Of a stretch of 64,000 nucleotides of DNA, positions 28,841 through 39,050 are shown piece by piece. A program made the translations under genes and the position numbers. A model generated the notes under the pieces. That model saw nothing but the letters and a program-made list of their open reading frames with translations, was not told where the DNA came from and did no database searches. The stretch spans positions 970,501 through 1,034,500 of the forward strand of contig CP070233.1 of NCBI GenBank assembly GCA_017355425.1. The letters are read 5' to 3'. The stretch comes from Dolichospermum sp. DET69 (GTDB lineage Bacteria > Cyanobacteriota > Cyanobacteriia > Cyanobacteriales > Nostocaceae). Positions within the stretch are counted from its first letter, which is position 1. Each line of letters begins with the position of its first letter.

Positions 28841-29452
28841 AAACCGCCGACAGCACTTGAGTTAGCTTTGCGGTTGCAGCGACACCAGAAATTATTAAAC
28901 AGAATCACCAGAAATATTCGCCGAACCCTAGACTTAGATATTATTTGGCAGCAAACAGTTGATAGTTTGGGAAAAAAACTCAACCTAGAACGCTGTATTA
29001 TCTGCCCTTATCAACCGTCTAGTAACAAGGTTTGGGTAATTGCTGAGTATCGTCGGCCAGAACAAAGTTCTATCCTTGGCTCAGAAATAGATATATCTTC
29101 TGAGCCAAGTTTTGCTGAGGCATTAGCTACTTTAGAGCCTGTCATCATGACAGTTTCATCTAATCAGCAATCTTCTGGATCCAAGGTTCTGGTTGTTGCT
29201 ACTTGTTATAAAGATCAAGCTAATAGTTTAGTTGCTCTTAGTTTTGTTAATCCATGTCATCCATTAACTCAAGCAGAATTAGAATTAGCTAAGGAAGTAG
29301 CAGATCAGTTAGGAACAGTAACAATATCCCAAAAGCTGATAGAAGCAATGGGTGGTGAGGTACATTTCTATAGTCTTGGTGAAGGACTGGGTTCAACGGT
29401 GACTTTTACTGTGCCACTATATCAACAACCATTGATGGTTATTGGTCATTAG
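28841..29452 (+). pseudogene. 3' part of the disrupted sensor gene (GAF plus kinase stub)
   Basis: It resumes PPTALELALRLQRHQKLLN, then a GAF-like domain (DLDIIWQQTVDSLGKKLNLE to LELAKEVADQLGT). The reading then jumps straight to the last kinase box (LIEAMGGEVHFYS then GLGSTVTFTVPLY). The histidine-phosphoacceptor helix and most of the ATPase domain are missing, so an internal deletion of several hundred residues occurred in addition to the IS insertion. An ATG at 28817 exists, but its first residues derive from the element. Confidence 0.75.
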
Positions 29453-29471
29453 TTAGTTGTCAGTTGTCAGA

Positions 29472-29720
29472 TTATTTGTTTTCGATAGCATTTATTTCTT
29501 GTAAAGTTTGCCACCCAGCGTACCATTGAGAATTATCTTGTAATAATTTAGCATTTAACCAAAAGCGGACTTGGGGATCACAGGCTGCTACCATTTCCGC
29601 ATATACCCATTTACCCTGATTTTTTCGGTTCACAACCTGAAAATGTCGCCAACCATCAACTTTCTGCTGTGCTGTCCATTTAGAACCCAGTAAGTAAGGA
29701 AATTTTTGTTTTTTAGTCAT
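29472..29720 (-). CDS. TIGR02450-type Trp-rich protein
   Basis: An 82-residue protein with the family pattern: LLGSKWTAQQKVDGWRHFQV, WVYAEMVAACDP, RFWLNAKLLQDNSQW and WYAGWQTL. Six Trp are spaced through it. It is conserved in cyanobacteria and marine bacteria; its function is unknown. It is convergent with the sensor remnant, and short GTCAGTTGT repeats flank both sides. Confidence 0.85.
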   Translation of the reverse strand: MTKKQKFPYLLGSKWTAQQKVDGWRHFQVVNRKNQGKWVYAEMVAACDPQVRFWLNAKLLQDNSQWYAGWQTLQEINAIENK

Positions 29721-30363
29721 TTGTTTCTTAGTCAGTTGTCAGTTGTCAGTGGGTAAGAACTTTTTTCCTCATACCAATTACTAATTACCCATGACTTATT
29801 AAGTTTTATATCAGATATTTTCTAATTTAATAAATATTTACTAATCCATTATTGATGCTAATTATCAGAGAAGCGATCGCTGATAAAATTTCTGCATTGT
29901 CAATTTTACTCCTGAATCAGAACTCCTGATGAATCTCATCTCAACATCTCGCCTTTATTTACAACGTAGTGCTGACAATGCTTTTCTGGTTGCACACACC
30001 GTAAATACTTGCAATATAGTCAATAGCAACAAGAATAAGCAGATATTATGGAATTCATAGATTTTTATCTATTATATTTTTTTTGTTTTTTGAAACTATT
30101 TTTATAAAAATAATTAATAAAAATATTAAAAATATTCTTTTTAGAGTTTTTTAGAGCAATTAAAGTCTTAATAGTTCAAAAATAATATATTTATTTCCTT
30201 AAATGGCTGATATCAGTATTTTTCAGACTCCAGACCCCCTTTCCTTTTCAGAGGATTTGCATAATAATGGCATTCACATCCCTCAAACATCCCCGAATCA
30301 ATGTAGATACAGGCAAATGTTTGAGCTAAGAGTTGATTAAAAAACTATAAGAGAGGCAAAAAA
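29721..30363. other. Long leader/promoter region of chlL
   Basis: 643 bases without a gene. It has GTCAGTTGT repeats near 29732-29750, one HIP1 site near 29873, and a very AT-rich stretch (30050-30200) likely to contain the chlL promoter. The ribosome site GAGAGG lies eight bases before the chlL ATG. No clear NtcA-type GTA-N8-TAC site was found. Confidence 0.5.
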
Positions 30364-31230
30364 ATGAAACTAGCAGTTTATGGAAAAGGTGGAATCGGCA
30401 AATCTACAACCAGTTGTAATATCTCTGTCGCTCTAGCTAAACGGGGTAAGAAGGTACTACAAATTGGCTGTGATCCTAAACATGACAGCACCTTTACCCT
30501 GACTGGGTTTTTGATTCCTACCATTATTGACACCTTGAAAGAAAAAAATTATCACTATGAAGATGTTTGGTCAGAGGATGTAATTTACAAAGGATATGGC
30601 GGTGTTGATTGCGTTGAAGCAGGTGGACCTCCAGCTGGTGCTGGTTGTGGTGGCTATGTAGTTGGGGAAACAGTTAAATTATTAAAAGAACTTAATGCTT
30701 TTGATGAGTACGACATAATTTTATTTGATGTCCTGGGTGACGTTGTTTGTGGTGGTTTTGCCGCACCGTTAAATTATGCAGATTATTGTCTAATTGTTAC
30801 AGATAATGGCTTTGATGCCTTATTTGCTGCTAACCGGATTGCAGCTTCCGTCCGTGAAAAAGCCCGGACTCATCCCTTACGTCTAGCGGGGTTAATTGGT
30901 AATCGAACTTCTAAGCGTGACTTAATTGAGAAATATATAGAAGCCGTACCCATGCCTGTTTTAGAGGTATTACCTTTAATTGAAGATATCCGCGTTTCTC
31001 GCGTCAAAGGCAAAACTCTGTTTGAAATGGCAGAGTCAGATCCTTCTCTGCTCTATGTTTGCGACTATTACCTAAGTATTGCCGATCAAATTCTCGCTCA
31101 ACCTGAAGGTGTCGTTCCTAACGATGTTCCTGATCGTGAACTTTTTTCTCTATTGTCAGATTTTTATCTCAATCCAGTAAAAGTACAACCCAGAAATGCA
31201 GAAGAGGAATTAGACTTGATGATTGTATAA
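30364..31230 (+). CDS. chlL: Light-independent protochlorophyllide reductase, ATP-binding subunit
   Basis: ChlL is the nitrogenase-Fe-protein-like dimer that passes electrons, with ATP hydrolysis, to ChlN-ChlB during dark chlorophyll synthesis. The P-loop GKGGIGKST is at residues 7-15. The two Cys that hold the shared 4Fe-4S cluster are C95 (GAGCGG) and C129 (VVCGGF). The switch region DPKHDSTF follows at 37-44. The length of 288 is standard. It is followed by DUF5331 and chlN on the same strand, the usual cyanobacterial order. Confidence 0.97.
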   Translation: MKLAVYGKGGIGKSTTSCNISVALAKRGKKVLQIGCDPKHDSTFTLTGFLIPTIIDTLKEKNYHYEDVWSEDVIYKGYGGVDCVEAGGPPAGAGCGGYVVGETVKLLKELNAFDEYDIILFDVLGDVVCGGFAAPLNYADYCLIVTDNGFDALFAANRIAASVREKARTHPLRLAGLIGNRTSKRDLIEKYIEAVPMPVLEVLPLIEDIRVSRVKGKTLFEMAESDPSLLYVCDYYLSIADQILAQPEGVVPNDVPDRELFSLLSDFYLNPVKVQPRNAEEELDLMIV

Positions 31231-31256
31231 AACTTTGTACCTCTGGGGATAGACTT

Positions 31257-32090
31257 ATGGCTTTCTTTGATAGTTTTACCGATTCGATCAAACAAAAGTG
31301 GTTGCAATTCTTTCAAGCAAATCGTGAATGGATTACGCTCCAGATGACAGTTGAATCAGTTTATACTCCTGATGGCGGCAAGCGTCCGTCTTCTTACCTT
31401 ATCCTGGGAGTCATCAATGCTCTAGAACCGAAATTAGCCCAGCTAATGTTTCCCTTTGCCAAGCTGAATCCAGATGCGGATGCTTTAATTGAAGTTCTGG
31501 ATTTACATTTTGACCCCGATATTGCCCTTGGTAATCGTCTTAGTCCCACAGTAGAACCAGAAATGTACTTCCGTCAACCGGCTGTGGTCATGGCAGATAT
31601 TTCTGAACCAGAAACACAGTCTTTCCCTGTCTCTGGTATCGGTTTTAATGACTTGGGAAACGAGACACAAGCAACTTGGGCTAGAGAGAGAGATGATGAT
31701 GGCTTTGGTGATATTTCCTTATCTGATGAAGATATTGCCCAGGATTCAGAAAGATTATCCAGTTTAGAAGCAATGGATAATTTCGGTCATGCCTCCTTTG
31801 CTCCCATTTCTTTGACTGATGAAAGCGATGATCAGAAATTTAATCTCCTCGCTTCAGTTGATGAAAATGCCTTTGGGGAAATACCTGATGATGCTTTTAC
31901 TGGGCTAGATCTATCGGAAGAAAGTTCATTTAATGAACTGAATACATCTGAAGAAAATGGATTTAATGATGTAGTTTCGGACATCTGGGGTGATGAAACT
32001 TCGTTGCTCAATGGTGACGACAATTTGGAAGAACTGCCATCTGAGGTTTTTAATGAATCAGAAATGGCTCGTCTCTTCCCTAACAATTAA
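31257..32090 (+). CDS. DUF5331 protein of the chlL-chlN locus
   Basis: A 277-residue protein starting 26 bases after chlL. The N-terminal ~95 residues (MAFFDSFTDSIKQKWLQFFQ, SSYLILGVINALEP, LNPDADALIEVLDLHFDPD) match the DUF5331 domain known between chlL and chlN in cyanobacteria. The rest is highly acidic, Ser/Phe/Asn-rich and low in complexity (DESDDQK, EENGFNDVVSDIWGD), probably disordered. The role is unknown; the position suggests a part in dark protochlorophyllide reduction or its regulation. Confidence 0.85.
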   Translation: MAFFDSFTDSIKQKWLQFFQANREWITLQMTVESVYTPDGGKRPSSYLILGVINALEPKLAQLMFPFAKLNPDADALIEVLDLHFDPDIALGNRLSPTVEPEMYFRQPAVVMADISEPETQSFPVSGIGFNDLGNETQATWARERDDDGFGDISLSDEDIAQDSERLSSLEAMDNFGHASFAPISLTDESDDQKFNLLASVDENAFGEIPDDAFTGLDLSEESSFNELNTSEENGFNDVVSDIWGDETSLLNGDDNLEELPSEVFNESEMARLFPNN

Positions 32091-32124
32091 TTGTTGAAAG
32101 CGTGTGAGAGGGGGCAGGAGGAGC

Positions 32125-32343
32125 CTGACAGGTGTAGGTTTTTAATATTCTCTGTAAAGGCCAGACCGGGAAGACAAGGAAGGATAGTAGACAAGGAGGA
32201 TTTTATCCACAAAATACTCAATTCATGGGTTGTTTTGTTACTAATCATCCATTCATTTGTCCGGTTTTCCTCCCTTGTCACCTTGTCCACCTTGTCCACC
32301 AAGTCTTGTCCTCAAGACAATGTAAAAAACCTACACTTGTCAG
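32125..32343. mobile_element. MITE, copy B (219 bp), between DUF5331 and chlN
   Basis: Left end CTGACAGGTGTAGGTTTTT, right end AAAAAACCTACACTTGTCAG (one mismatch). It is flanked by GCAGGAGGAGC at 32114-32124 and GCAGGAGGGGC at 32344-32354, an 11-bp target duplication with one difference. The interior is inverted relative to copy A and co-oriented with copy C. It separates chlN from its upstream genes. Confidence 0.92.
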
Positions 32344-32440
32344 GCAGGAGGGGCAGGGAGCAGGGAAAGAAATGTATATAATTCTTACCCATTACCTATT
32401 ACCTATCCCCAATCATCTATTTTCCAATTTAAAAAATTAA

Positions 32441-33859
<1,419 letters not shown>

Positions 33860-33875
33860 GTTTTTTCGTAGTTTT

Positions 33876-33908
33876 AAGGACGGGCTTTCGGGTTCGTCCT
33901 TTTTTTTG
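33876..33908 (+). terminator. Rho-independent terminator of chlN
   Basis: Stem AAGGACG (33876-33882) with CGTCCTT (33895-33901), 12-base loop, then a run of T. It lies 16 bases after the chlN stop. Confidence 0.88.
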
Positions 33909-33979
33909 GACGCAGAGACGCAAAGAGAAGAGGAATGTTATAATTGGTAAGTTATGCTTTTGATTTAGTGGATAGAGCT

Positions 33980-34411
33980 ATGTCAGTAACTCAGCCCTAA
34001 AGGGACTGAGCTTGTAAGAAATTGCCAGCTGTACTGACCAGTCTAAGTCTTCACTGACTACGTTTTTTGAGTCACGACACCCCGGAATGCGTAGCTAGTT
34101 CCCTGCTCTGTCATTTGCAATTAAACAGTTTTAAAGTCACTGAAACAGTGTTGCAAGTTTAAAAAGCTCTTAAAACATTGACGAAGCTAACATCACCCCG
34201 AAAGGGAGGCACATCGCGTGCAACACATTATGCGTACAGAGTTGGGAATTTTGAATCGGTAATTGTCCCGTTGAAAGTACATTACAAAAGTACACCGAAT
34301 TTACCAACTCCAAGGCGGTAATGAAAAAATATTCAAGGCGGTTAAAACCGCACGAGTCGTTTCCCTCTCAGCACGCTTTGTGTCTGAGTTTCCCACTTAC
34401 CGGGTATTTTT
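33980..34411 (+). ncRNA. Structured RNA X, HEARO/omega-RNA-like, directly before a DUF29 gene
   Basis: The 5' hairpin CTCAG-CCCT-AA-AGGG-A-CTGAG (33990-34010) is followed by CTTGTAAGAA. The 3' part reads GTCGTTTCCCTCTCAG, a hairpin CTCAG-CAC/GTG-CTGAG (34367-34388), then TTTCCC and ACCGGG, and ends at ATGAAT. RNA Y at 59.8-60.2 kb has the same two ends with compensating changes. Other stems are visible inside, e.g. GCGGTT/AACCGC near 34340. The layout and the ATGA boundary recall HEARO/IscB omega RNAs, but no IscB gene follows. The family name is inference; the structure is seen. Confidence 0.6.
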
Positions 34412-34888
34412 ATGAATCATCAACTATATGAACAAGATTTTAATCTTTGGCGAGAAACAATCATTACACAAATCAAAGAAAAACATTTTAATGATATTGA
34501 TTGGGAACATTTACTATTAGAACTGGATGATATGGGTAAATCGGAAAAACGGTCTTTCTTGAGTAATTTAACAATTTTAATTGCTCACTTACTCAAGTTA
34601 ACTGTTCAAGCTGATGCTCCTGAAATGATGAAAGGAAGTTGGTACAGTTCTATTACTGAACATCGTTTTAGAATTAAAAAAGATTTACAAGAAAATCCTT
34701 CTTTTAGAAATTATTTTTATGAAGTAATTTTCATAGCTTATGCTGATGCTAGAAAACTGGCAATTAAAGAAAGCAAAAATGCTAAGTTAGGAGTGAGAAA
34801 ACCAGATGAATCAGAATATCCTCTTGATTTACCTTTTACTTTAGAGCAGTTATTAGATGAAGATTTTTATGGAGATATAGTTGAATAG
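34412..34888 (+). CDS. DUF29 family protein
   Basis: A 158-residue DUF29 protein: YEQDFNLWRETIITQIKEKH, DIDWEHLLLELDDMGKSEKR, then a helical LIAHLLKLTVQ segment and a C-terminal LPFTLEQLLDEDFYGD. The family is abundant in cyanobacteria and its function is not established. The ATG directly abuts structured RNA X, so expression may depend on the RNA or on read-through. A related gene lies at 56.7 kb. Confidence 0.88.
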   Translation: MNHQLYEQDFNLWRETIITQIKEKHFNDIDWEHLLLELDDMGKSEKRSFLSNLTILIAHLLKLTVQADAPEMMKGSWYSSITEHRFRIKKDLQENPSFRNYFYEVIFIAYADARKLAIKESKNAKLGVRKPDESEYPLDLPFTLEQLLDEDFYGDIVE

Positions 34889-34939
34889 TTGGTTGGTTTG
34901 AGGAAATGTGGCATGATTGCAATTGATACAAATATATTT

Positions 34940-35767
34940 TTATTTTTTTGTCATATCAATGTACATTTGACGTATAAACCAATTGACTGCTTCTAATATT
35001 CCATCATAATTATTTTCTACATTATTCTCTTTTATATATCGGTTGTTTCGCAGTTTTTTAAGTTCGTTTTGTTGTCTTTCTTTATTAGTCTTGTTATGTA
35101 CAATAATATTACGAAATTTTTGAGCAGCATCTATAAGAAAATAAAAATCCTTTCTCAAAGGTTCAACGGAAGAAGCTATTCTAGGACTTGGTTTCTTTAA
35201 TGCTTTAGAAGATGTTAGAGAATTAACATTATGAGATATGTGATAACGGTTATTATGACAACAAATTTGTGCTAAAACTGTTGAAACTTCAGGGTTTAAA
35301 GCATACGGTAATGCCATGAACATTCCTCTTACTCTGCCAAAATTAATAGAAACAAAAAAATCTTTTAGATCAAAATTCAGTACATAACGCTTACCAACAT
35401 GAGCTTTTGCATTAGTTACAATATTTTTACCTTTTACAAATCCATGAACTGAAGGCTTGACTTGATAGACACACTGTAAAACTTGATTAAGTTTTTTTTG
35501 AATTAATTTCAAAGATGTTGCAGGAGTTGATATGATACGTTCTCCTCCCAATTTTTTCTTTATAGCGAAAGTTATATATCTAAATTTATAAGGAATTACA
35601 TACAAATAATAGACTAAATCTCCATAGGGAATTTCCAGAAGTCTTGCTACATCTCTTCCACTTCTTAAAGAGTAAAATTTTTTAATTAATTCATCACAAT
35701 TTTTATCCAAACTGGGACTAAGAGCCTTTTTTATAAATAGACTCGTTGTTTCGCCATTTTCAGACAT
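34940..35767 (-). pseudogene. Retron-type reverse transcriptase lacking the catalytic palm
   Basis: The N-terminal half is a clear retron RT: RDVARLLEIPYGDLVYYLY, GGERIISTPATSLKLIQKKL (RT1), VHGFVKGKNIVTNAKAHVGK (RT2), LNFDLKDFFVSINFGRVRG (RT3, first catalytic Asp) and VLAQICCHN. The next expected blocks, LPQGAPTSP and YADD, and the retron VTG motif are absent. The frame continues into an unrelated basic helical tail (KNCDE-free, rich in N and K; NKTNKERQQNELKKLRNNR) of about 100 residues. At 275 residues it is shorter than the usual ~300-330 despite the extra tail. An internal deletion is the simplest reading; DNA synthesis by this protein is not expected. Confidence 0.82.
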
Positions 35768-35863
35768 TGTTCAAACCCTTATATTTAATAATAAATAATG
35801 TATATTATTATGGTTATTTACGACCTAATTTAATTAGGAATAAACTACTCTGAAAAAAATTGT

Positions 35864-35996
35864 GGAGATATTTAGGGCATTATTCCCACTTTCTCGAAAA
35901 AACACGTCTAATACGTCTAATATGTGTAAAGCTGACTTTACGGCTGACCGTCGCAGGATCAACAACGGCAATCAATAAGGCTCGCTAAATATCTCC
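35864..35996 (-). ncRNA. Candidate retron msr-msd RNA
   Basis: Read on the minus strand, GGAGATATTTAG (a1, 35985-35996) is matched by its exact complement CTAAATATCTCC (a2, 35864-35875), 12 bp, enclosing 109 bases. After a1 comes CGAGCC, the position where retrons have the branching guanosine region. Stems inside include TGCCGT/ACGG, GTAAAG/CTTTAC and ACAC/GTGT. It lies 97 bases upstream of the RT on the same strand, the normal retron order. The msd hairpin is not obvious, so the call is moderate. Confidence 0.65.
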
Positions 35997-36272
35997 TTGT
36001 ATAAAAATATATGTTTTAGGCTTTACTGTCAAGCTAGTTATAAAAACTTCAGTAGCTTCATAGCTAACTATAAATTTTTACATTGAAACACATAACAATG
36101 CTTAGTTAATTATCCTGATTGTGTTGTATCTTGACAACATGGTGAAATATTTTGTAACGTTTGCGTAGCGTGTTGGATAAATATCGAAAAGGACATAAAA
36201 GAGCGATCGCTCTTTACTTATCTATTAATATTTTATAGTTACAATAGAAGATAAAACTCTCATTTTTGCAAA
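35997..36272. other. AT-rich gap beside the retron RNA
   Basis: It carries one HIP1 site in AAGAGCGATCGCTCTT near 36199-36214 and presumably the promoters of the retron RNA (minus) and of the next gene (plus). Nothing else is seen. Confidence 0.5.
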
Positions 36273-36635
36273 ATGTCTCAAATGATCACCCTCCAATTAC
36301 CTGATACACTGGCACAAAAAGCCAAAGCAATCGCTGCTTTTAGCGATCGCCGCCTAGAAGATGTATTATTAGAATGGATTGACCGCGCTAGTAGTGAAAT
36401 ACCTGTAGAATCGCTACCAAATGAGCAAGTTTTGACCTTGTGTGATTTGCAAATGGAAACTCAACAGCAAGAAGTTTTTAGTGACTTGTTAGCACGTCAG
36501 CGAGAAGGACAGCTAAACGATACAGAAAATAGCCAACTAGATGAACTCATGCAAGTTTACCGACGTGGTTTAGTCCGTAAAGCCAAAGCCTTAAAAGTGG
36601 CTGTTGAACGTGGTTTAAAACCAGCACTAAATTAA
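36273..36635 (+). CDS. Hypothetical protein preceding an HNH gene
   Basis: A 120-residue helical protein. The N-terminus (MITLQLPDTLAQKAKAIAAF, RRLEDVLLEWIDRAS) looks like a ribbon-helix-helix or antitoxin-type dimer domain, followed by a Gln/Glu-rich helical part with DLLARQREGQLNDTENSQLD and a basic end. The HNH gene starts five bases after its stop, so the two form an operon. I recall this pairing in other cyanobacteria, which suggests a linked function, but no function is proven. Confidence 0.72.
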   Translation: MSQMITLQLPDTLAQKAKAIAAFSDRRLEDVLLEWIDRASSEIPVESLPNEQVLTLCDLQMETQQQEVFSDLLARQREGQLNDTENSQLDELMQVYRRGLVRKAKALKVAVERGLKPALN

Positions 36636-36640
36636 CAGTC

Positions 36641-36922
36641 ATGGCTCGTTTTTACATTCCTGTTGAAATAGAACGTCGTGTTCGGAAAGATGCTCAAAAT
36701 CGTTGTGGCTATTGTTTAAGTCCTCAACGGTTAGTAATGGCACGTTTGGAAATTGAACATATTATTCCTATAGCCAATGAAAAAATTCCAGTTAACCCAG
36801 AATTTTTTCAAGAAACCGAAAATTTATTAACTCTTAAAAACCCTTTTCCAGCAACTAAATTAAAAGAAATAACTACTACTAACAACTCACAACTGCCGCA
36901 CTTCTTAACCCTTGAACAGTAG
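36641..36922 (+). pseudogene. HNH endonuclease, C-terminally truncated
   Basis: The first ~50 residues are typical of small cyanobacterial HNH proteins: IPVEIERRVRKDAQNRCGYC, LSPQRLVMARLEIEHIIP, with the first CxxC (RCGYC) and the HxxP of the HNH site. The rest of the domain (second CxxC and the final N/H) is absent; the frame continues into unrelated sequence and runs 44 bases into the 3' end of the convergent cysteine desulfurase gene. The active site is incomplete. Confidence 0.75.
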
Positions 36923-38048
36923 AAATTACCTGTTTGGCAACTTGATCAATTTCTTCAACTGTATTAAATCTGCCAATGCCAAACCGGACCGAAGCATAAG
37001 CTAATTTATCTGAATGTCCCAAAGCTTTCAACACATAAGAAGGGGCAACATTATTAGAAGAACAAGCAGAACCAGAAGATACAGCTACTACTGATTGTAA
37101 ACCTAAAGAAAGTGCCGCACCATCAACACCTTCAACACTAATATTTAAGTTTCCTGCTAATCGGTTTTGAGGATGTCCATTTAAATAAATTCCTCCTAAA
37201 CTAGATAACTGTTGCCACAATCTTGCTCTTAATTCTATTAATCGTTGATTTTCTGTTTCTTGTTCGGCTATTGCAATTTCTACAGCTTTCCCAAAACCAA
37301 CAATTTGCGGTGTATATAACGTCCCCGAACGCATTCCTCTTTCATGTCCTCCCCCATGTTGTTGGCAAGCCAGTTTGACTCTAGGGTTACGTCTGCGGAC
37401 ATATAAAGCCCCAATTCCTTTTGGCCCATAGACTTTATGTGCGGTTAAAGACATTAAATCAATATTCATCTCTTCCACATCTAAAGGTATTTTACCAATA
37501 GCTTGGGCTGCGTCTGTATGCAAAATAATTTGTCTTTGCCGGCACATTTCCCCAATTTTGGCTATTGGTTGTAAAACCCCAATTTCGTTATTTGCAGTCA
37601 TGATTGATACTAAAATTGTATCATGACGCAAAGCTTTTTCTAACTGATCTAAATCAATTAATCCATCTTTTTGCACAGGTAAAACTGTGATTTCAAAACC
37701 GAGACTTTTTAAATATTCACAAGGATCTAAAACTGCTTTATGTTCCGTAGTAATAGTAACAATATGTTGACCTTTTTGGAAATAAGCTTCGGCAATACCT
37801 TTAATAGCTAAATTATTGGCTTCCGTTGCCCCACTGGTAAAAACAATTTCTTCGGGTGTAGCATTGATTGCGTCTGCTAAAATTTCCCGTGTTTGTTTAA
37901 CAGCAGCTTCAGATTCCCAGCCGTAAACGTGACTAATACTAGCTGCATTACCAAACTTTTCTGTAAAGTAGGGAATCATTGCAGCCATTACCCTTTCATC
38001 AACGGGGGTGGTAGAATGACAATCGAGGTAGATAGGACGAATGGACAT
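36879..38048 (-). CDS. Cysteine desulfurase (IscS/NifS type)
   Basis: A PLP enzyme that takes sulfur from cysteine for Fe-S cluster and thiolation pathways. PLP-lysine is K205 in TAHKVYGPKG, and the persulfide Cys is C329 in SSGSACSS, the long-loop class I form. His104 in TTEHKAVL and ISVEGVDG near 303 fit IscS/NifS. At 389 residues it is complete. No nif genes are adjacent, so housekeeping IscS is more likely than NifS. Its 3' end overlaps the truncated HNH frame. Confidence 0.93.
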   Translation of the reverse strand: MSIRPIYLDCHSTTPVDERVMAAMIPYFTEKFGNAASISHVYGWESEAAVKQTREILADAINATPEEIVFTSGATEANNLAIKGIAEAYFQKGQHIVTITTEHKAVLDPCEYLKSLGFEITVLPVQKDGLIDLDQLEKALRHDTILVSIMTANNEIGVLQPIAKIGEMCRQRQIILHTDAAQAIGKIPLDVEEMNIDLMSLTAHKVYGPKGIGALYVRRRNPRVKLACQQHGGGHERGMRSGTLYTPQIVGFGKAVEIAIAEQETENQRLIELRARLWQQLSSLGGIYLNGHPQNRLAGNLNISVEGVDGAALSLGLQSVVAVSSGSACSSNNVAPSYVLKALGHSDKLAYASVRFGIGRFNTVEEIDQVAKQVISTVQGLRSAAVVSC

Positions 38049-38061
38049 AATTAATTCAGAG

Positions 38062-38688
38062 TTAATTTAAAATTTGACCTAGTTTTTTTAAGATGCGGAA
38101 AACTTGATAAAGTTCGTTTTCTCGCTTCCAAAGTGTAAATTGATTAGATAAACTATATTGGGGTTGATTGATTTGTGATATTTTTAGAAAAATAAAATCA
38201 CTTCCATTCATTACCAATCCAAACACAGGTTTTGTAGGATGAGGATTACTCAGCATATAAGTAAGTGCTTGAGGTATGGCTTCTGAAAGCGAAAAAGCAC
38301 TTCGTTTAGATTCAATTACTAATAACCATAATTGTTGCTGAATTACTAAAACATCAATTCTGCCTCTGATAATTGTTTCTTTATCTTCTACGGTAATTTC
38401 TGTTGATGATTCACTTCTAATAAAGAAAGGTTCATCATAAAATCCAGCTAAACTGAGTAAGGGAGATAAAACTACTAATTTTACTGTTTCTTCCGATAAA
38501 GGAGGATATTTAACTAACCGGAGAAAATGAGATTTCACTTTATCTAGATACTGTTTTTCTAAATCAGAGATTTCTGGTAAATTTTCCCACCATTCAGTAA
38601 AGAACGCTTCATTATCAGTTTGTTCTAAACTGAATCTTTCTTCTAAATAGGCAATACCTACATTTTGCGCTTGGATGACTTGAACCAT
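38062..38688 (-). CDS. PD-(D/E)XK-like restriction-type protein
   Basis: The start is set at MVQVIQAQNVG; the frame extends 19 codons upstream with no homologous look. Of 208 residues, the central part reads IIRGRIDVLVIQQQLWLLVIESKRSAFSL, a D-x(n)-ExK arrangement of the HsdR_N-like nuclease fold (Asp in RGRIDVL, Glu and Lys in IESKR). It resembles stand-alone restriction-subunit-like proteins common in cyanobacteria. No methylase or specificity subunit lies near, so it is probably not part of a full restriction system. It is 13 bases upstream of the cysteine desulfurase start, on the same strand. Confidence 0.75.
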   Translation of the reverse strand: MVQVIQAQNVGIAYLEERFSLEQTDNEAFFTEWWENLPEISDLEKQYLDKVKSHFLRLVKYPPLSEETVKLVVLSPLLSLAGFYDEPFFIRSESSTEITVEDKETIIRGRIDVLVIQQQLWLLVIESKRSAFSLSEAIPQALTYMLSNPHPTKPVFGLVMNGSDFIFLKISQINQPQYSLSNQFTLWKRENELYQVFRILKKLGQILN

Positions 38689-38785
38689 AATACAAATAAT
38701 AGAATTGATATTTCTATTGTATAAGAGGATGAATGAACAATTCACTTATATTGTATCAAATATTGTTTTACCCCTCCCTAACCCT

Positions 38786-39006
38786 CTGACAGGTGTAGGT
38801 TTTTAATATTCTCTGTAAAGGCAAGACCAACTGATGACAAGGAAGGAAAGTAGACAAGGAGGATTTTATCCACAAAATACTCAATTCATGGGTTGTTTTG
38901 TTACTAATTATACATTCATTTGTCCGGTTTTCCTCCCTTGTCACCTTGTCTACCTTGTCCACCAAGTCTTGTCCTCAAGACAATGTAAAAAACCTACACT
39001 TGTCAG
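38786..39006. mobile_element. MITE, copy C (221 bp)
   Basis: Ends CTGACAGGTGTAGGTTTTT and AAAAAACCTACACTTGTCAG. Flanked by a perfect 11-bp duplication TCCCTAACCCT (38775-38785 and 39007-39017). The interior is nearly identical to copy B. As with copy A, the target is a C-rich CCCTAACCC tract. Confidence 0.93.
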
Positions 39007-39050
39007 TCCCTAACCCTCCCCTTAGAAAGGGGAGGGGACTTGATTTTCTG

